In this document: positions 46,876 through 59,689 of the stretch, piece after piece
Position numbering within the stretch: position 1 is the first letter of the stretch
Layout of the letters: each line of letters opens with the position of its first letter
Assembly (NCBI GenBank): GCA_010645155.1
Contig: CM021323.1
Coordinates: 5,953,151 to 6,017,150 of the forward strand
Origin: Tigriopus japonicus
Lineage: Eukaryota > Arthropoda > Copepoda > Harpacticoida > Harpacticidae
Direction: 5' to 3'
Length of the DNA stretch: 64,000 nt
Translations under genes and position numbers: made by a program
Notes under the pieces: model-generated
Told to the model about the DNA's origin: nothing
What the model saw: the letters and a program-made list of their open reading frames with translations, nothing else
Databases searched by the model: none

Positions 46876-47137
46876 TATCGCTTAAAAAGCGGCCTTCTTT
46901 CCCGCTTTGAACGAAGTCTGCCATCTGCCCGGTTAATCTTTGTTGTTGTTTCAAATTGATCCCGATGTAACCCTTGATCCTTCCTGTTAACCTCCAAAGC
47001 TAACCAATGAGCTTGTTCGAAATATATCTCACCCTGATTTTAATAATCCCTCTTGGTTGGTGTCTTACATTAGCGTTTATCGGTACCACTCGTTCATCAC
47101 ATACATATCTCAAAAGAAAACATACCCCCCCAAGCCT

Positions 47138-48200
47138 CTAAAATCGTTCACTGGCTCGTGAAGCCACCGATCGAAGTGTACCATAGACCTTGGAGGGAGG
47201 ACTGCCCAAAATGAGATTGCACAAGGCGCGTCTGGCAATCTGAATGTTCTGAAAGGAGCCCAAGATGTGGATCTTGCTATCGGCCAACACAATCCGGGTC
47301 TTGGTCACGTTCTCAATTGTGTATTTGGTTCGTCCACCTTTGCCCGCTAAGCGTCCGATAGCTCGCGATAAATGATCGCCCTTGAGCTCTTTGACGTCGG
47401 TGACTTCGAACGAATCCAGAAAGAGGTCTTCCAATCGCAGCAAGGCCAGAGCGTCTTCCACTTCAAAGCCGTAGATGAAGGCGCGAACGAAATCGGCGGC
47501 TTTTTGAAGATGGCCGTCATCTTGGGTTTCGGGCGTGGCTCGAATTTCGACGTTGCGAGATTTCAGATTGAATCGAACTTGCAAATGGAGATGCTCGACG
47601 ATGGGCGTGAAGATCTTGAGCCAGTTCTCTTTGAGAGGCGTGTACCGATGGGCGGGCACGGGCACTTTGCGCATTTCACCCTCATCGATTTTGCTCTTCT
47701 TGACTTTGTGGGCGTGCGAAGACGATGACGAGGTCTCCTTTTTGGCATCCACTTCCATGCCATCTAGAAAGGACAAATAGAGTTTAAATCATGGGAATCG
47801 GGGAAATCACTGTCAAACTTTTAATGGAGTAATCTGGCGATGGATTTGTAGAGCCCGTTTAGAGGTTTCATTGTTGTCTTTGAAAATTCTCAAGGCCAAA
47901 AGTTTTGGCATTAAATATTGAAACGAAATCCAGAAGCACTCCTTAAAAACAACTGCAGATTGCATTTTCACGATTAACAACATTGAAGTCTTAGCCGCAA
48001 TGGGTTTAAAACCATTTAAAACTTAATCTCATACCGAGCTTCAACTTTTTAACGATAAAAATCCAACGAGCTTCGCATCATTGAGAGTTATAAAGTAATG
48101 CCCAAAATGGAATCGTCTTATTCTCGTTGATTTTACCTCCTTCGGATTTGGAAAGTTTCCTCTTCGAGGTTTTCTTGGCCATGGTCATGGTTTCGGCCAT
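47138..48200 (-). CDS. PNO1: RNA-binding protein PNO1 (Dim2), 40S ribosome assembly factor
   Basis: Nucleolar and cytoplasmic KH-domain protein that binds the 3' end of 18S pre-rRNA with NOB1 and is needed for late 40S maturation. Two coding exons on the minus strand: 48200-48137 (MAETMTMAKKTSKRKLSKSEG) and 47763-47138, separated by a 373-bp intron (GGAG/GTAAAA ... CTTTCTAG/AT), giving 229 aa (human 252). Residues 1-60 are polar and basic; an initial degenerate KH-like region begins around TPLKENWLKIFTPIVEHL, and the conserved second KH domain contains GRLAGKGGRTKYTIENVTKTRIVL with the GKGG loop, then ILGSFQNIQIARRALCNLILGSPPSKVY, the family C-terminus. It converges with the ankyrin gene (263 bp apart) and diverges from the LAP2-like gene. 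Confidence 0.96.
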
Positions 48201-49179
48201 GATTTAAAGTATCACGCACAAGAAAGGCGACACAGAGATTGGAAAAGGTTCACTGTCTATTTATTTATTTGCACGCACGTGGTGTGACCGTGTTGGAACT
48301 GCGTACTCTCACTCATTGTTTATTTCTGACGTGTAGATCAGCTGTTGTCAAGCAGTGATGCCAAAATGGATGATTTCAATCGCCCGATAATTGTTCGTTG
48401 TTTTTTGTTGCTAAAGATATTTGCCCGTTGTTTTTAAGAAAAACTCTCAAATATTTTTTTTATTAGTCTTTCAATATAAATTCAGCCTAAATTTTTTTAG
48501 TTCAGGCATTTATGAATGGAAGCGACAACCCGAACATTTAGTGTTATGCTTTTTTGACCCAAGTTGACACATTTTCATGACTGAAGCATTCAACAGCATT
48601 CGGCAGCTGGCTCAGCTATGCCCAAGGCGTGGTAAATACCCCAGAGCGCCCTCTATTGGCTGAATCAACTGTCAATCCAAGCGTGATTCATTTCTCATTG
48701 TTTCAAGATGGAACATAATGAAAAATGACACATTTTGCGTCTTTTAAATGTAATTGTTTAAATAATTCGATTTTGTAAGCTCGTGATCAGAACACGGAAA
48801 CAACATTTAAAATAGAAACAAGTCACTGCTCTTTGGGTTCTCATCCACAGGACACTTGGCCGTGTTAATGCCCGACCTAAAAGCTAAAATTTAAAAAAGT
48901 CACCGCTACCCATTTTTGCATGCCAGAAAATCTCCACATGTTATTAGCACTTCAATCATTTCAGGCCTCTCAAACCCTCATGGAAACCTTTTTATCGCGG
49001 CATCCGTCGTCACCTTGCCTTACTGGCCCCAAACTATTTCACCGTTTCCCTCGCTCCCGGCGCTCCCTCTAGCGGTGCCGATTGAAAACTTGACTGGTTA
49101 TCTTCTATCTTCACGTTTGTGTCATTCCTTAGATCCTCGACTTAGTCCGTGTCTTTGGCTTTGTACCCGCGCTATTATC

Positions 49180-52009
49180 ATGTCATCCATGACCAAGGAT
49201 CAGTTACGCGAGGCGTTGGTGGCCCACGGGGTGGATCCGCCCCCGGTCAACGCCCGCAAAGCCGAATATATCGCCGTGTATCGCGCCCAAATCAGCGATT
49301 TGGGCTTGTTCTCTTCCGATGATGATGAAGACGAGGATGACGATGAGATGCAAGCCAAAACCGCTTCACCCAAGAAACTAAACTCAACGGCCGCCACTAA
49401 GTCCGCCCAGGTCGGTTTAGACACGCCTCAAATTGGCTCTGTCTTGAAATATCGTATCAGAAAAGCGTTGTGAAGTTACCGAAAGTTTGCATTCTGATTT
49501 AGGAGCGATCAAAACTTTTGCCCTTCAGAATTTCACCATATGTAAGGATGACGTTATCCTTTAGTAATGGTTCTTGGCCATAAGAATGTCCTTAAATTGC
49601 GGCCAAAAAGACGGGATTCAGTCGTGTATCAACATCCAAACCTAAAAATGGGTGTGAAAGAAGCTTCCTTCAAAGCATATGCAATTTAACAATTTAATAT
49701 GAAGTGATGGGGTCTTTAAAGGAAAAAAATATTGATTCACATTGTTTACTACAATAATTGGAACTTTTGAACCTTTAAAAAAACACGATGTGGCAAAGAG
49801 GTTTTATTTTCTTCATGCGCTAGATATTCTAGTTTCTTAATTGCCCGTGGATTCGTACCTAAAAATGATTCCATGCGCCAAGAACCACTGAATCTCACTG
49901 GACTGAGAGGCTAATGAAAAGAATATTGATCTCTTGAAGGAACAAAGCAATCACGTTCTTCTACAAATGAGACCTTCTGTTGGTTGACTTAAATTTGTCT
50001 TTCAGTTTTCAGCTTCATCGAACGTCGGAGTCAAAAGTTATGCTCGGTCAAAGTTCAGTGCAAATCCTACAGAGAATGAATGAGCTAGCCCTTTTCTGGT
50101 TATTGCTATACCACAAAAGGGCGAGTTCATTCATTCTACGCTCTCTGCAGTGCATAAGTTTGAGAGGGCATAACTTTTCACTCCGTCGTTCGATTGAGCT
50201 GAAAATTGACTTATTTCGTCTATTGAATACAATTATGGTCTCGTTGGCAGAAGAACGCAATTGAATGAATCCTTTTGGAAATCATAATTCTCACCGTTAG
50301 CCTCCCACTCCAGCAATTCAGTGCTTCTTGCGTGCGCATAATTTGTGGCCTTGAAACGCGGAATTCATGCTACTCTTCAATGGTATCGATTCAAAACTTG
50401 ACGGCGTTAACTTATTAAATGCTTTCCGGAAGCCATCACCAGATTAAGGGCTGAATTATAGTAATATTAGGGTTTAGCTTTTTTTGTTATCGCCGTGAAA
50501 AACTCTATCAACCAATCCTTGCAACGAGAAAAGCACTCTGCCTTTTTTTTGATCCAGAAAACTTCTCGGTCTTCGAGTTTGATTGTGAATGGTGAAAACC
50601 TGGAGGATTTGACCGATGATCAGCTCTTCCGTCGTCTCAAAGACAACGGTATCCAAGCCGGTCCCATCGTCGGTAAGCCCTCAAAATGAAATCATCCTGG
50701 TCTTGGCCGATCTAGTAATAACCTTTGGCATTGATGGCTTTTTTTAGAATCCACCAGGAAGTTCTATCTCCGCAAACTGGCCGAAATCATGAATGGTGGT
50801 GGCGACAAAACCGAGACTGAAGTGGAGGCCGCGAATGCTTCGACCATGGTCAATGGAAAGAGTTCTGGTCGCTCTTCACCCAAGAAGAAGACGACTAAGA
50901 AGATCACTAATGGATTGGACCAATTTTCAGCCGATGAAGAGACCGCCGATGAACCGCAGCCCGAGGTTATCGTGAGCAAATCCCGAGCCAACACCACCAA
51001 CACCACCACGACTTCTACGACTTCCAAGACATTGACACCCACTTCGCTCCGACAGAGAATCAAAGGTAATTCAGGTCATGTAGCCGTCCAAGCTTAACGT
51101 AATTTAAGGCAATAGCTGGCAAGACAAACAAATAATAATTGCCGCTTGAAAACTTGGCCATCTTTGACTTTTTCCTCTTCTTTTTTTGTGAGAAGTTTTT
51201 TTAGGTTTCATTAGGGAATCAAACAGTTGATGTTTTGCGAGCAAGTAGAAGCTTATTTTCTTTTTATAATCGTCTAATATGGATTTCTGAATGTCAGAAA
51301 AATAGTTTGTATCATTGAAAAAAAATCAGAGTTCACGAAGAGCTCAATAATTATTTTTTAATGGTTATAATTGCACAACTGACCACTACTAACAATTTCC
51401 AAGTGTCCAATTTATGTAGTGAAAAATGGACTGGTGTCATCTAAGAAAGTCCTCTAACCCAAGTCTAAACCATGCGATTGTACTCTTTCATTATAGCGCT
51501 CTAGTTTACATGGAAGTAATCTTTTTTGTCTATTACAGATACCATGGAAGAATCGCGTGACCGATTCACGCCCACTCCTCGTCGCAGTATCCATTCGTAC
51601 AAGGTGACTGAAAGTTCGCGTGAAAGTCTGACCCGATCTCCCGATGGAAAGTTATCGCGCAGCTACACCTACAACAAAGATACCTACGATTCGGACAAGG
51701 ACTTCAAGAACACAGCTTTGGGCAGAGTGGTCCGCTGGTTGCCCAAAATCTTCATGCTCATTATCTTTGCCGCTGTAGTATATTACACTTTGCAGGTTAG
51801 GGAATGTAAAAATGGAAAACGAAAACCAAATGCTTCGGAAAAGACTCGATATTTGTTTTTCCCCGCAGGAACATGGCGACAAATTGACCAAAGTGTATCT
51901 TCAAATGACCAAGGGCTTGCCTCAAGAACCTGTTTTGGATCGTCCTAGTGGAGAGGGAGCCGAACCTCGAGAGCCTCTGGATGAGCAGCCTTCGATTGGA
52001 AACGTATAA
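49180..52009 (+). CDS. LAP2/thymopoietin-like LEM-domain inner nuclear membrane protein
   Basis: Exons 49180-49410, 50558-50672, 50748-51065, 51539-51795, 51869-52009; all GT-AG with matching phases, 1062 nt, 353 aa. The start is the first ATG of the frame. Residues 4-38 (TKDQLREALVAHGVDPPPVNARKAEYI) form a LEM-like domain as at the N-terminus of vertebrate LAP2, which binds DNA; an acidic run follows. Residues about 88-125 (LEDLTDDQLFRRLKDNGIQAGPIV / ESTRKFYLRKL, split by an intron) are the canonical LEM domain that binds BAF. A Ser/Thr-rich linker leads to one membrane span (IFMLIIFAAVVYYTL) near residue 295 and a 46-aa lumenal tail. The order LEM-like, LEM, linker, single C-terminal span is that of LAP2-beta (TMPO). 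It likely tethers chromatin to the nuclear envelope. Confidence 0.88.
49879..50330. mobile_element. Palindromic MITE, family X copy 3
   Basis: Lies in intron 1 of the LAP2-like gene. Left end CAAGAACCACTGAAT pairs with right end ATTCAGTGCTTCTTG; the inner blocks GTCGGAGTCAAAAGTTATG and CATAACTTTTCACTCCGTCG, and the centre AGCCCTTTTCTGG...CCACAAAAGGGCG, match the copies at 16640-17092 and 17390-17843. GCGC-containing flanks occur at both sides. Non-coding. Confidence 0.72.
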
Positions 52010-52135
52010 CAAAACCAACATCCCGTACAAGCCTAGTGCACACAAAATATTTTTTTTGAAATACGTTTTCCTCCACCTATCGAATGATAACCTTTGCCTC
52101 GTGCGAGACATGCCTGTTTTATTCAAGAACAATTA

Positions 52136-52141
52136 AATAAA
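52136..52141 (+). terminator. Poly(A) signal AATAAA of the LAP2-like gene
   Basis: AATAAA about 127 bases after the stop codon at 52007-52009. Confidence 0.6.
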
Positions 52142-52199
52142 CTCGTGAAAAATTGTGATTTGGCATTAAATGTTTGATTGAAAAGTGAGGCCGCAAATC

Positions 52200-53500
52200 C
52201 CTTAAGCGTTTTCAACTTTGAAGTTGCGACTTTTTAGGGCCGGAAAAAATATGTGGTTTTGCTTTAAGAAGAGTTTCAAACAGCGTTGGCAAAAAAACAA
52301 CCTCATGAGTAGGGTTCGGATAAAGTTGCAGTTTTTAGCCCTAAAGTTGCAATATTTTTTTGTTGAAAGTAGCTATTTTATGGCTTAGAAATGTCAGTTT
52401 TTGACATAAAAATGTCAAATATTTCCAAATTTATCGCCTTAATTGGGCGGAAGTTTGTAATTTTAAGTTTGTCCTTTCTTTAACCTTGGACTTCCTTGAG
52501 ATTTAAGTTTTGCTTTGAACAAATTGCTTTAGAATTTTAAAAAAAATCTTTGAATAGGTCCGTTAAAATTGCGTGTAAAATATAAAATTCGAACAATTTC
52601 TTGCAGAATTCAAGTGATCAAAACAAAAAATGCAAAAAGTTGCTAAATTTGACTAAAGTGGCCAAAGGTTGCATTTTTTGGTGATAGTTGCATTCTGGAA
52701 CTTTGTGCGAGCTCCACTTGCTGAACATGCAAATTGTGGAGGGCTGCACATTTCATGAAAATACATTTCATTTCATTTTCTCCAATGTTTTTGTTTTTTT
52801 TTATATAAAATTTTGTTGATATTAATTTTTTGGCGTTTATTTCGAAATTTGGTGCATATCTGGCGTTTTTCTCTTTTTTTGCATTTTTGGCCTTGTCAAA
52901 ATTTGGTGTTTTCCCAAAATTCTTAAAGAATATTAATGTTTTTTGAACACCATGTAGGAAAACTTTTAGCTTTAAAGGTTTAAGATTTCTCTTTGGCATT
53001 TGGATTTGAAGTATTGCCAACAGTTTTTAATTGCAGATCTTTCAGACCCAAAACACAAAGCTTTACTACACTAACAACAATTTTATTTACATTTTTTTTA
53101 ATTTCATATTTTTTATTGAACAACCAAGAGGTATGAATGTTTTAATGGTCCTTATGGCCAATTAATTTAGTCCTAATATTTCTTAACTGTGCGCTCTTTG
53201 TGCATTTTCTTGCATTTTTGGCGTTTTTATTTGCATTGTTTGTACAGCTCTCCAAATGAGCCATAAATCCATACTTTTTTTGACATGAAAATCAGAAATA
53301 ACATCAAGATTACTCCGGTAGACCTGGTAAAGTTTCTTTTGGTGGTATGTTAGTCTACAAATACGAGGTCAAAGCTAAACGAAGCTTTCATAAACAAATA
53401 CTGTATAGGCCCATCAAGTGCTGATTAGGGAACATTCTTACCCAGAGAGAGCCTGATTTTTTGGAACATTGAACAACCAACACTGCCAAGTGTAATGTAT
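52200..53500. other. AT-rich gene-free stretch
   Basis: Low-complexity sequence with many TTTTTGGCGTTTTT / GCATTTTTGG-like words and poly-T runs. No coding or RNA gene seen. Confidence 0.6.
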
Positions 53501-53730
53501 TGATTGACATCCCAAACTTCCTCTTGAAACCCTCAGTATCTATTTCTCGAGTTAAAAAACAACAATATATTTGGTTTGGAGCATTGTCAACAGTTGATTG
53601 GCGTCAATATTCTAAATCATATAAAAACATTATTTACACAACTTTGCCTCTTTGGCATTTTTCAAAAAAAAATTTATGTCCCCTCTTTGGGGGGTTGAAC
53701 AATGGCTGTACTCACAGGGCAGATATACTG

Positions 53731-54001
53731 AATGGATGAGTGTTATCGGACGACTTCAGTTGGGAATTCTGGGGCCAAACTGGCTAGGGATGCGTCAGTC
53801 GAGACTAACCCTCCAAAAAAACTTCACCAGAATTCTTGAGTCTAATTTGCAATCTCCATTTTGACAATCAATTCAAACAAACTTTACCCTCATGTAGCAA
53901 ACTTAAACTATGAAACGCCCAACCCTAGTTTTGACCCATCCCTAGTTAGTTTGGCCCCCAAATCCCCAGCTGAACTCGTCCGACTACACTCATCCATTTT
54001 T
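53731..54001. repeat. Inverted repeat pair, about 70-bp arms
   Basis: GAATGGATGAGTGTTATCGGACGACTTCAGTTGGG at 53731 onward is mirrored in reverse complement at 53931-54001 (CCAAATCCCCAGCTGAACTCGTCCGACTACACTCATCC), with about 85 percent identity by eye and a spacer of roughly 120 bases. Probably a small foldback element. Confidence 0.55.
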
Positions 54002-55287
54002 TGTTGGACGAGTTCCAGTTGTTGAAGAGCAAAGTTTGCATGTAAAAACTTGATATTTCCGAAGATTATATAACCTAAGTTGTGCCCAAACAAAGAAAAG
54101 CTTGATCCATTGAACTTGTCTTTTCCAATTCTTGATTGGATCAGGGTACTTGTGCCATGAAATCTATCGGTCTCATGGGTTATTCTTGCATGACAGGACC
54201 AATCAGGGCATTTGAAGGCTGAAAAAGTGACAATGACTTCAACCCTGCAAACGAACTTGTTTGGGCACAACTGCTTGGAAAACGTCACAACCAAAGGACA
54301 GCTAGGGCCTGACAATTATCCCAACAAAATGTTAGGCCTGTCTGCCCTAGTGTATCCTCTCTGGGAACTCCGTTAGCAGTCTAGGCTTGCCAAAAAATGT
54401 CTCAGTTTTCAAGGGTCAGATTTTTGAAGTGGTGCATTTAAGAGTAGTGGCATGGCTAATGTATGTTGGGAAGCATTGCAAAGTAATATAAAAACAAGTG
54501 GAGAAATTGCAAGCCTTCAACAGATCATTTGTTTCTAGGTTTAGTTGCCCCAGGAACCGATCTCCTCTGCCAATCTTGTTACTCAATGTTGGGCATTCCT
54601 GATTCAAAAATTTGGAAGAACCCTCTTACTTTATGTAATGAAATTTTAAATAAAAACAACAAAACATATTTTTTGCAAAACAAATGTAAAGAATTGCTAT
54701 TCCAACATCAAGTTGTGCAGATGAGAAAGGAATTGTTGCAATTACCAGGCCTAAATCTTTGTTTTACCTACCTTGCACGCTCATCAGAAACAAATGTCTT
54801 CAGAACTTTTTTTCCCGCCGAAAATGATGACATCATTAGTAATTCCTGCCATTCTCTGCTCGACGGCAAAACAACTTTTTTTCTCTTAGCTCTACCAAGG
54901 AGTACTCTACCCTGGAGGTAGATTGGGCGCAAGTTCAAGACAACGAAAGGGCGATGCCTCTTTACAGAAAATGAGGTTCAAAATCAATTGGAGCGATATT
55001 CTGACTGAAAATAAAGTTGTTATTTATTTGTAAGTTATTTCTAGCAAGTAAATGTCCCAAAATACCAAGAAAGTAAAACTGGACACTTACAAAACTTGAA
55101 GATAAAAAATAGAATAAGACAAAACAACACTATATTTTAGCAACGAAACATAACAAAAACAAGCACATATTCCAATGTCCACGAATGTTTTTCTCAGTAC
55201 TGAGACTGCAATTAATTTATTATCCTGGCCCCTGGGCTGGATTTGGAGGCATCTAACTGTTTCGTCTTTTCCTTGCTGTCGTAAATT

Positions 55288-56590
55288 TCAGAGTTCTGTT
55301 CCTTGGCAAAATTTTTGCCAAAAAAAGTTAAACATTCTCTTGTCTATTTCTTCACAAATAACTTCATAAGAGTGACCTTTGCCACAGGAAGCTTCCAAAA
55401 TGGAAGCTGTATTAAATGAGCTTCCAATGATCAAACAAAAGCTTTTGGCAAACACCTCTCTTGGGTGTTGGCATTCTAAAAGAAACTTCTTGCTTTCCTG
55501 GTTTGCCATGATTTGCAAGAATATACCCCAGGCATGAATACAAGTCAGGTAGACTAAATCGGTTGGTTTGGATAACCCTCCATAATTGATTTGCTTCAAA
55601 AAGCTCTCTCGAGGGCCATTGGAAGTTGAGGCTTTTTCATCTTCAAGGTTAAAAACTAATAAGGTTTTGCCCTGTGACACAAAGTTTGGGCATTGGGTAC
55701 ACTTCACTCAACGATTGCACAAGATAACCAGCAATGTAGAAACCAATACTGCCGTCTTCAATGGACTCCAAATGAGCAACGGGAAGGAACTTGAGCATCA
55801 ATCGAAGTTTTATAGCAGCATTATGGATGGTTTCACCTTCGGACACTGATTTGGGGCCAACATTTTTTTTTAATTTCACAAACGTGCACGTTGTCGTGGT
55901 TCACCAAGGATCAAACTTAGATTAGTTTATCCACTCCACGGCTTATCAGACTCTAGAATGTGTCGGTAAGAGGTAAAATAATTAACTCCCGAAAGTTGTC
56001 GGTACCAACCAAATCAGGCTGATTGAAATGATCAGATTGAAAGTTCCCAAAAAGTACATTTTGGACCTCATGCCCATGTAACATATCTTTGACATATTCT
56101 TGGAGAGTTTTGGTGGACAAAGTCATGGCAAGCATGGTGGGAGATGAGAGACCTTGTCGCTCTTTTCCCTGGCCTTCTAATTTCGAATTCCAATCAGAGA
56201 TCCAAAAAGAAAATTTCGAAAGAAATTTCAAGTTATCATCCTAAGCTGAATAAATTGGTGCACGGAATGGGTCATGTTTTTGTGTGTGAAGGACGGCACT
56301 TTTAGTGTTCACCACTTTCCACCACTTTTTTATCAATTTCAGGAACTTCAATGTGTCTTTCGACGGTTTATCTGTATTGTTGATGTAAAATTCCATGTGA
56401 TTGTGTTCCACCATAATGAAAGTCTTGGACTATTCGGTTAAGGCTGTTTTTATCTTCATTAAAGTATTCTCCATAGCTCTTCAAGGCTGCCAAAATATTT
56501 GGTATTTCCCATAAGTATTTGATGCAATCTCGGGTTGTCACACTTGCAACAGAGGATTGGAAGAAGATCACATTTTGGACTTGCATTTTA
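55288..56590 (-). pseudogene. Decayed P-element-type transposase
   Basis: Minus-strand fragments occur in the order expected for P-element/THAP9-type transposases: a VASVTTRDCIKYL block (56586-56368) like the conserved S.SVA.AI.YL; FLSKFSFWISDWNSK and GLSSPTMLAMTLSTKTL followed by VQNVLFGNFQSDHFNQ (56231-55953), resembling the GLS..T and VLTGKFNQDPLE region; GFYIAGYLVQSL with two cysteines after it (55879-55649); and FLKQINYGGLSKPTDLV (55707-55288). The pieces lie in different frames with stops between, so the gene is dead. No THAP domain or terminal repeats were found. Similarity is by motif memory only. Confidence 0.55.
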
Positions 56591-57429
56591 AAGGTGCCAT
56601 CTTGAAATATTTGTTAGATGAAACATGGTATTGATCTGGCCAGTTCCTCTTTCCTCAATGTTTAGAAAAAGGCAACAGTTTGGCTTTTCGACGAGTGAGA
56701 TGCCTTCTGGCAAGCCAAGGGTGTGTTGCTTCTATATTTGATAGTAATATGCAGTTGGAGTATGGTGGAAACTGGAAATTGCGAACAGGTGTGAGGATGA
56801 ATTCTAATCTGTCCTTACTAACTAACAACCATTGTGACATTTGAAAAGTACATATTATCAAATCATGCTAATGGCACATAGTTAATGCAGGGAAACATGT
56901 TGTTTGATTAACTGTAATGCATAAAGTATAACTTTATAGTAGAGAACAATGTAAATTATGAAAACCCTCATGAAGCAAGTTATTGAAATAGAACCACAAT
57001 ATGTCTTGAAAGTCAAATATACTTAGGTCAAACTATGTTGATGCCTGATGGTTTGATCTTTTTACACATTATTAGGCAAAAAAAATGAAATTTTTAAAAA
57101 CCCTTGGAAGGCTAAATGCAGGGACTTAATACAGACTGAAGAGAGAAAATTTTGGTGTTAGCAATTATTTTAGGTCTGAAAAAGTTGCTAAGCCTCCTAT
57201 GCGACAAAACGCATAATGAAAAGGTTGCGTTGGCGCCAGCCGTCCAGAATTTCCGTGGTCTATGTACAATCTTTCAAGAGATCATGAATCGCTCGGCGAT
57301 TTACGAGGACGTTGATCCGTCGTGCAAGGCCTCAACGACATCTCCACATAGCCCCCATTTTTCACAGAAAATAAAGCGAATTTTCAAAACAAACACACGT
57401 CTAGGATCGAATACGAAACAGCTGTGACA

Positions 57430-59689
57430 AAAACAAGTCCGTTATTAGAGCATTTTAATCAATGATCAAGGGATTCGTGCCCACCCTGTACATATAATTG
57501 ACAATTTCTAATTTTTCAAAAACATTAAGCCATTTACATAGGAAAATTGTAATAAAGCGTTCTCAGAAACTTATCTATTCACTCAATAAATTGTTCAAGG
57601 ACATGACAAATTTGTTGTCATGCCTCGCAATGTTTGGATTTACAATGTTCCAAGAAAAACTTTTTGATATTCCTCATTCAAATTATTACCGGACGCCCAT
57701 TAAAAGTGCTCAGGTTCATGCAGGCCCACGACAACATTACAAGACGAAACTTCTTTTCATTTTTTTCCAAAAATCGTGCTAGTTAATAAGTTGCAAGCCC
57801 TTCAGTTTGGATACGCCTCGTTTAGACGTTGAGACACATATTTCCGTTGTAATTCTTCTATTCTTTGATTTCAAACAGAAATAAGAAGGTGAGTAGTTTT
57901 TGTACTTGCTTCGATGTTAAACATGGAATTTCAATCAAGTTCGTGATGGCATCGTCTCATGTCGTCTTGGTAACAAGAAAAATGCTTGAGTGTTTTGATT
58001 GAGACATGATACGATTATTTAGGTAGACACCCCATGGTCAGAATGAGCACATCTTATTGATTAGGCGATGTACGAGCTTTGTCATGATGGAATTCATCTC
58101 AAGAATAGTTGCATTTTTATCCACCTTTGTTCAGACTCGGCTCTTTGCGAAGAGATGGCTGATTTGGGATAGTGAGAACGATCAATTTTGATTTTCACTT
58201 GACCAATATTTTGTCATCCATTCTTGATAACACTCTTTTGTGACTTAGTTGTAGCTCTTAATCAATCAAGTTTATCCTCATTTTGACCATGGGATGATTT
58301 AATCAACTCTCAATCGAAGCATTCGAGCATTTTCCATGCCACGAAGGTGAGTTGAAACAAAGAATGAAGAGCAATCACGAACTCTGTCGACAATCATTAA
58401 ATTCTAACCAACCAGTAAATGTGGTTGGACTAAAAGGCAAAATTTACAATTCAAATGTCCAAATATTTTTGAAATATCAGATAGCTCAAAATTACTTAAA
58501 ATTCCCACCTTCACTTTGCCATGACGTCACAATACCCTAGTTTCAATTCGAAAATGGCTGTATAACATTGACTGATAATGCCACCAAATGTTCAAGATCC
58601 TCCCACGTAATATTCTTAACTAAAATTAAAGATTTTTTCCCTGGCTTTGTTCTCGGGTTTTTAACCGATGCAAGGGAATGTTTTCCCTGCAATTCATTTT
58701 AATTACATTAATTTTTATTCTTTCTATTTATTTTATCTACATTATTAAGTAAATTAATATACGGGCTTTTTGTAGGAGGTGCCCAACAACTCAACAATGT
58801 TATTTTGAAGAAGGAAAACGCCTCCAAAACAAGCAATCTATCTAAACTCGATGTTAAAGAGTTTCAATAAGAAAACACCATTTGTCAACTTGGATTCTTT
58901 TATTTTTTTTAGAGGTTCATCATTCCGTACGTACATTCCATGTTTGTAAACATCACACTTAGAGACGACACTTTTAACTTAAAAGTAGAAGCGGGAGCGT
59001 TTTTTGGAATTGGTAGGGAACTTTGGATATACATGGAACAAACATAGTATCTGTGCTTTTAACTTATCGTAACAGTTTTCTGGTGGATATTGGACCGATC
59101 TATATCGGAGACCGAACCATTTTTGTGGTTGTGTTGTTGTTTTGTCGCTCTCTTTACGGAAGGAGAACGGATTTTTGAGATGGTTTTTATCTTTTGATTT
59201 GGGAGGAATGCCAACTGGTTTCTTCTTTGGCAATGAAGATTGGTCACTGCTCCAATTTCAGACAAAACCATTTGAGTAACAAATGATTCTTCTCAGTGGT
59301 GAATGGGTGTGGTAAACGGGTCACGAGTCCTCATCAGAAGGACTCAAAGGTGGTCAAACTTGTCTGAAATGTCAGTGACCTGTGAAAAAAAACAGGTCTT
59401 GTTCTTTTTTTAATTTTTTTTGTTGACACCAGTGTCTTAAAAAGGGAAAGGAATAAGCCACACAGAGCCTTGAAGGTGGCGGGGTTGTGTCTGCTGATTG
59501 TGGAAAAAGGATAGGGATTGATTCACAGTTCCAATGGATTAGAAGCAACACTGGCGCTGAGAAGACGAGGACCCTGAACAGTCTTCTAATCCAACATGGG
59601 GAGGGTTGATCGGCTCTTTCTTGTTCTTAGATGTCATATCGCTGTGCGGCCAGGCTATGGCAATTTTGGGAGACCAATGAATGGCCTCT
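57430..59689. other. Gene-free stretch between transposon remnants and the cuticle-type gene
   Basis: Only short open frames without ATG starts or recognisable domains. A lysine-rich frame at 58979-59233 (minus) starts with TTG and has no splice or family support. Confidence 0.5.

Noticed and set aside
54529..54921. 130-aa + strand frame with CQSCYSMLGIPDSKIW
   Set aside because: Possibly another transposon piece near the P-like remnant, but there is no recognisable motif beyond one Cys pair.
57152..57427. 91-aa frame containing NFRGLCTIFQEIMNRSAIYEDVD with balanced composition
   Set aside because: It could be a transposon or gene fragment, but it starts in intergenic sequence without an acceptor or promoter and I recognise no family.
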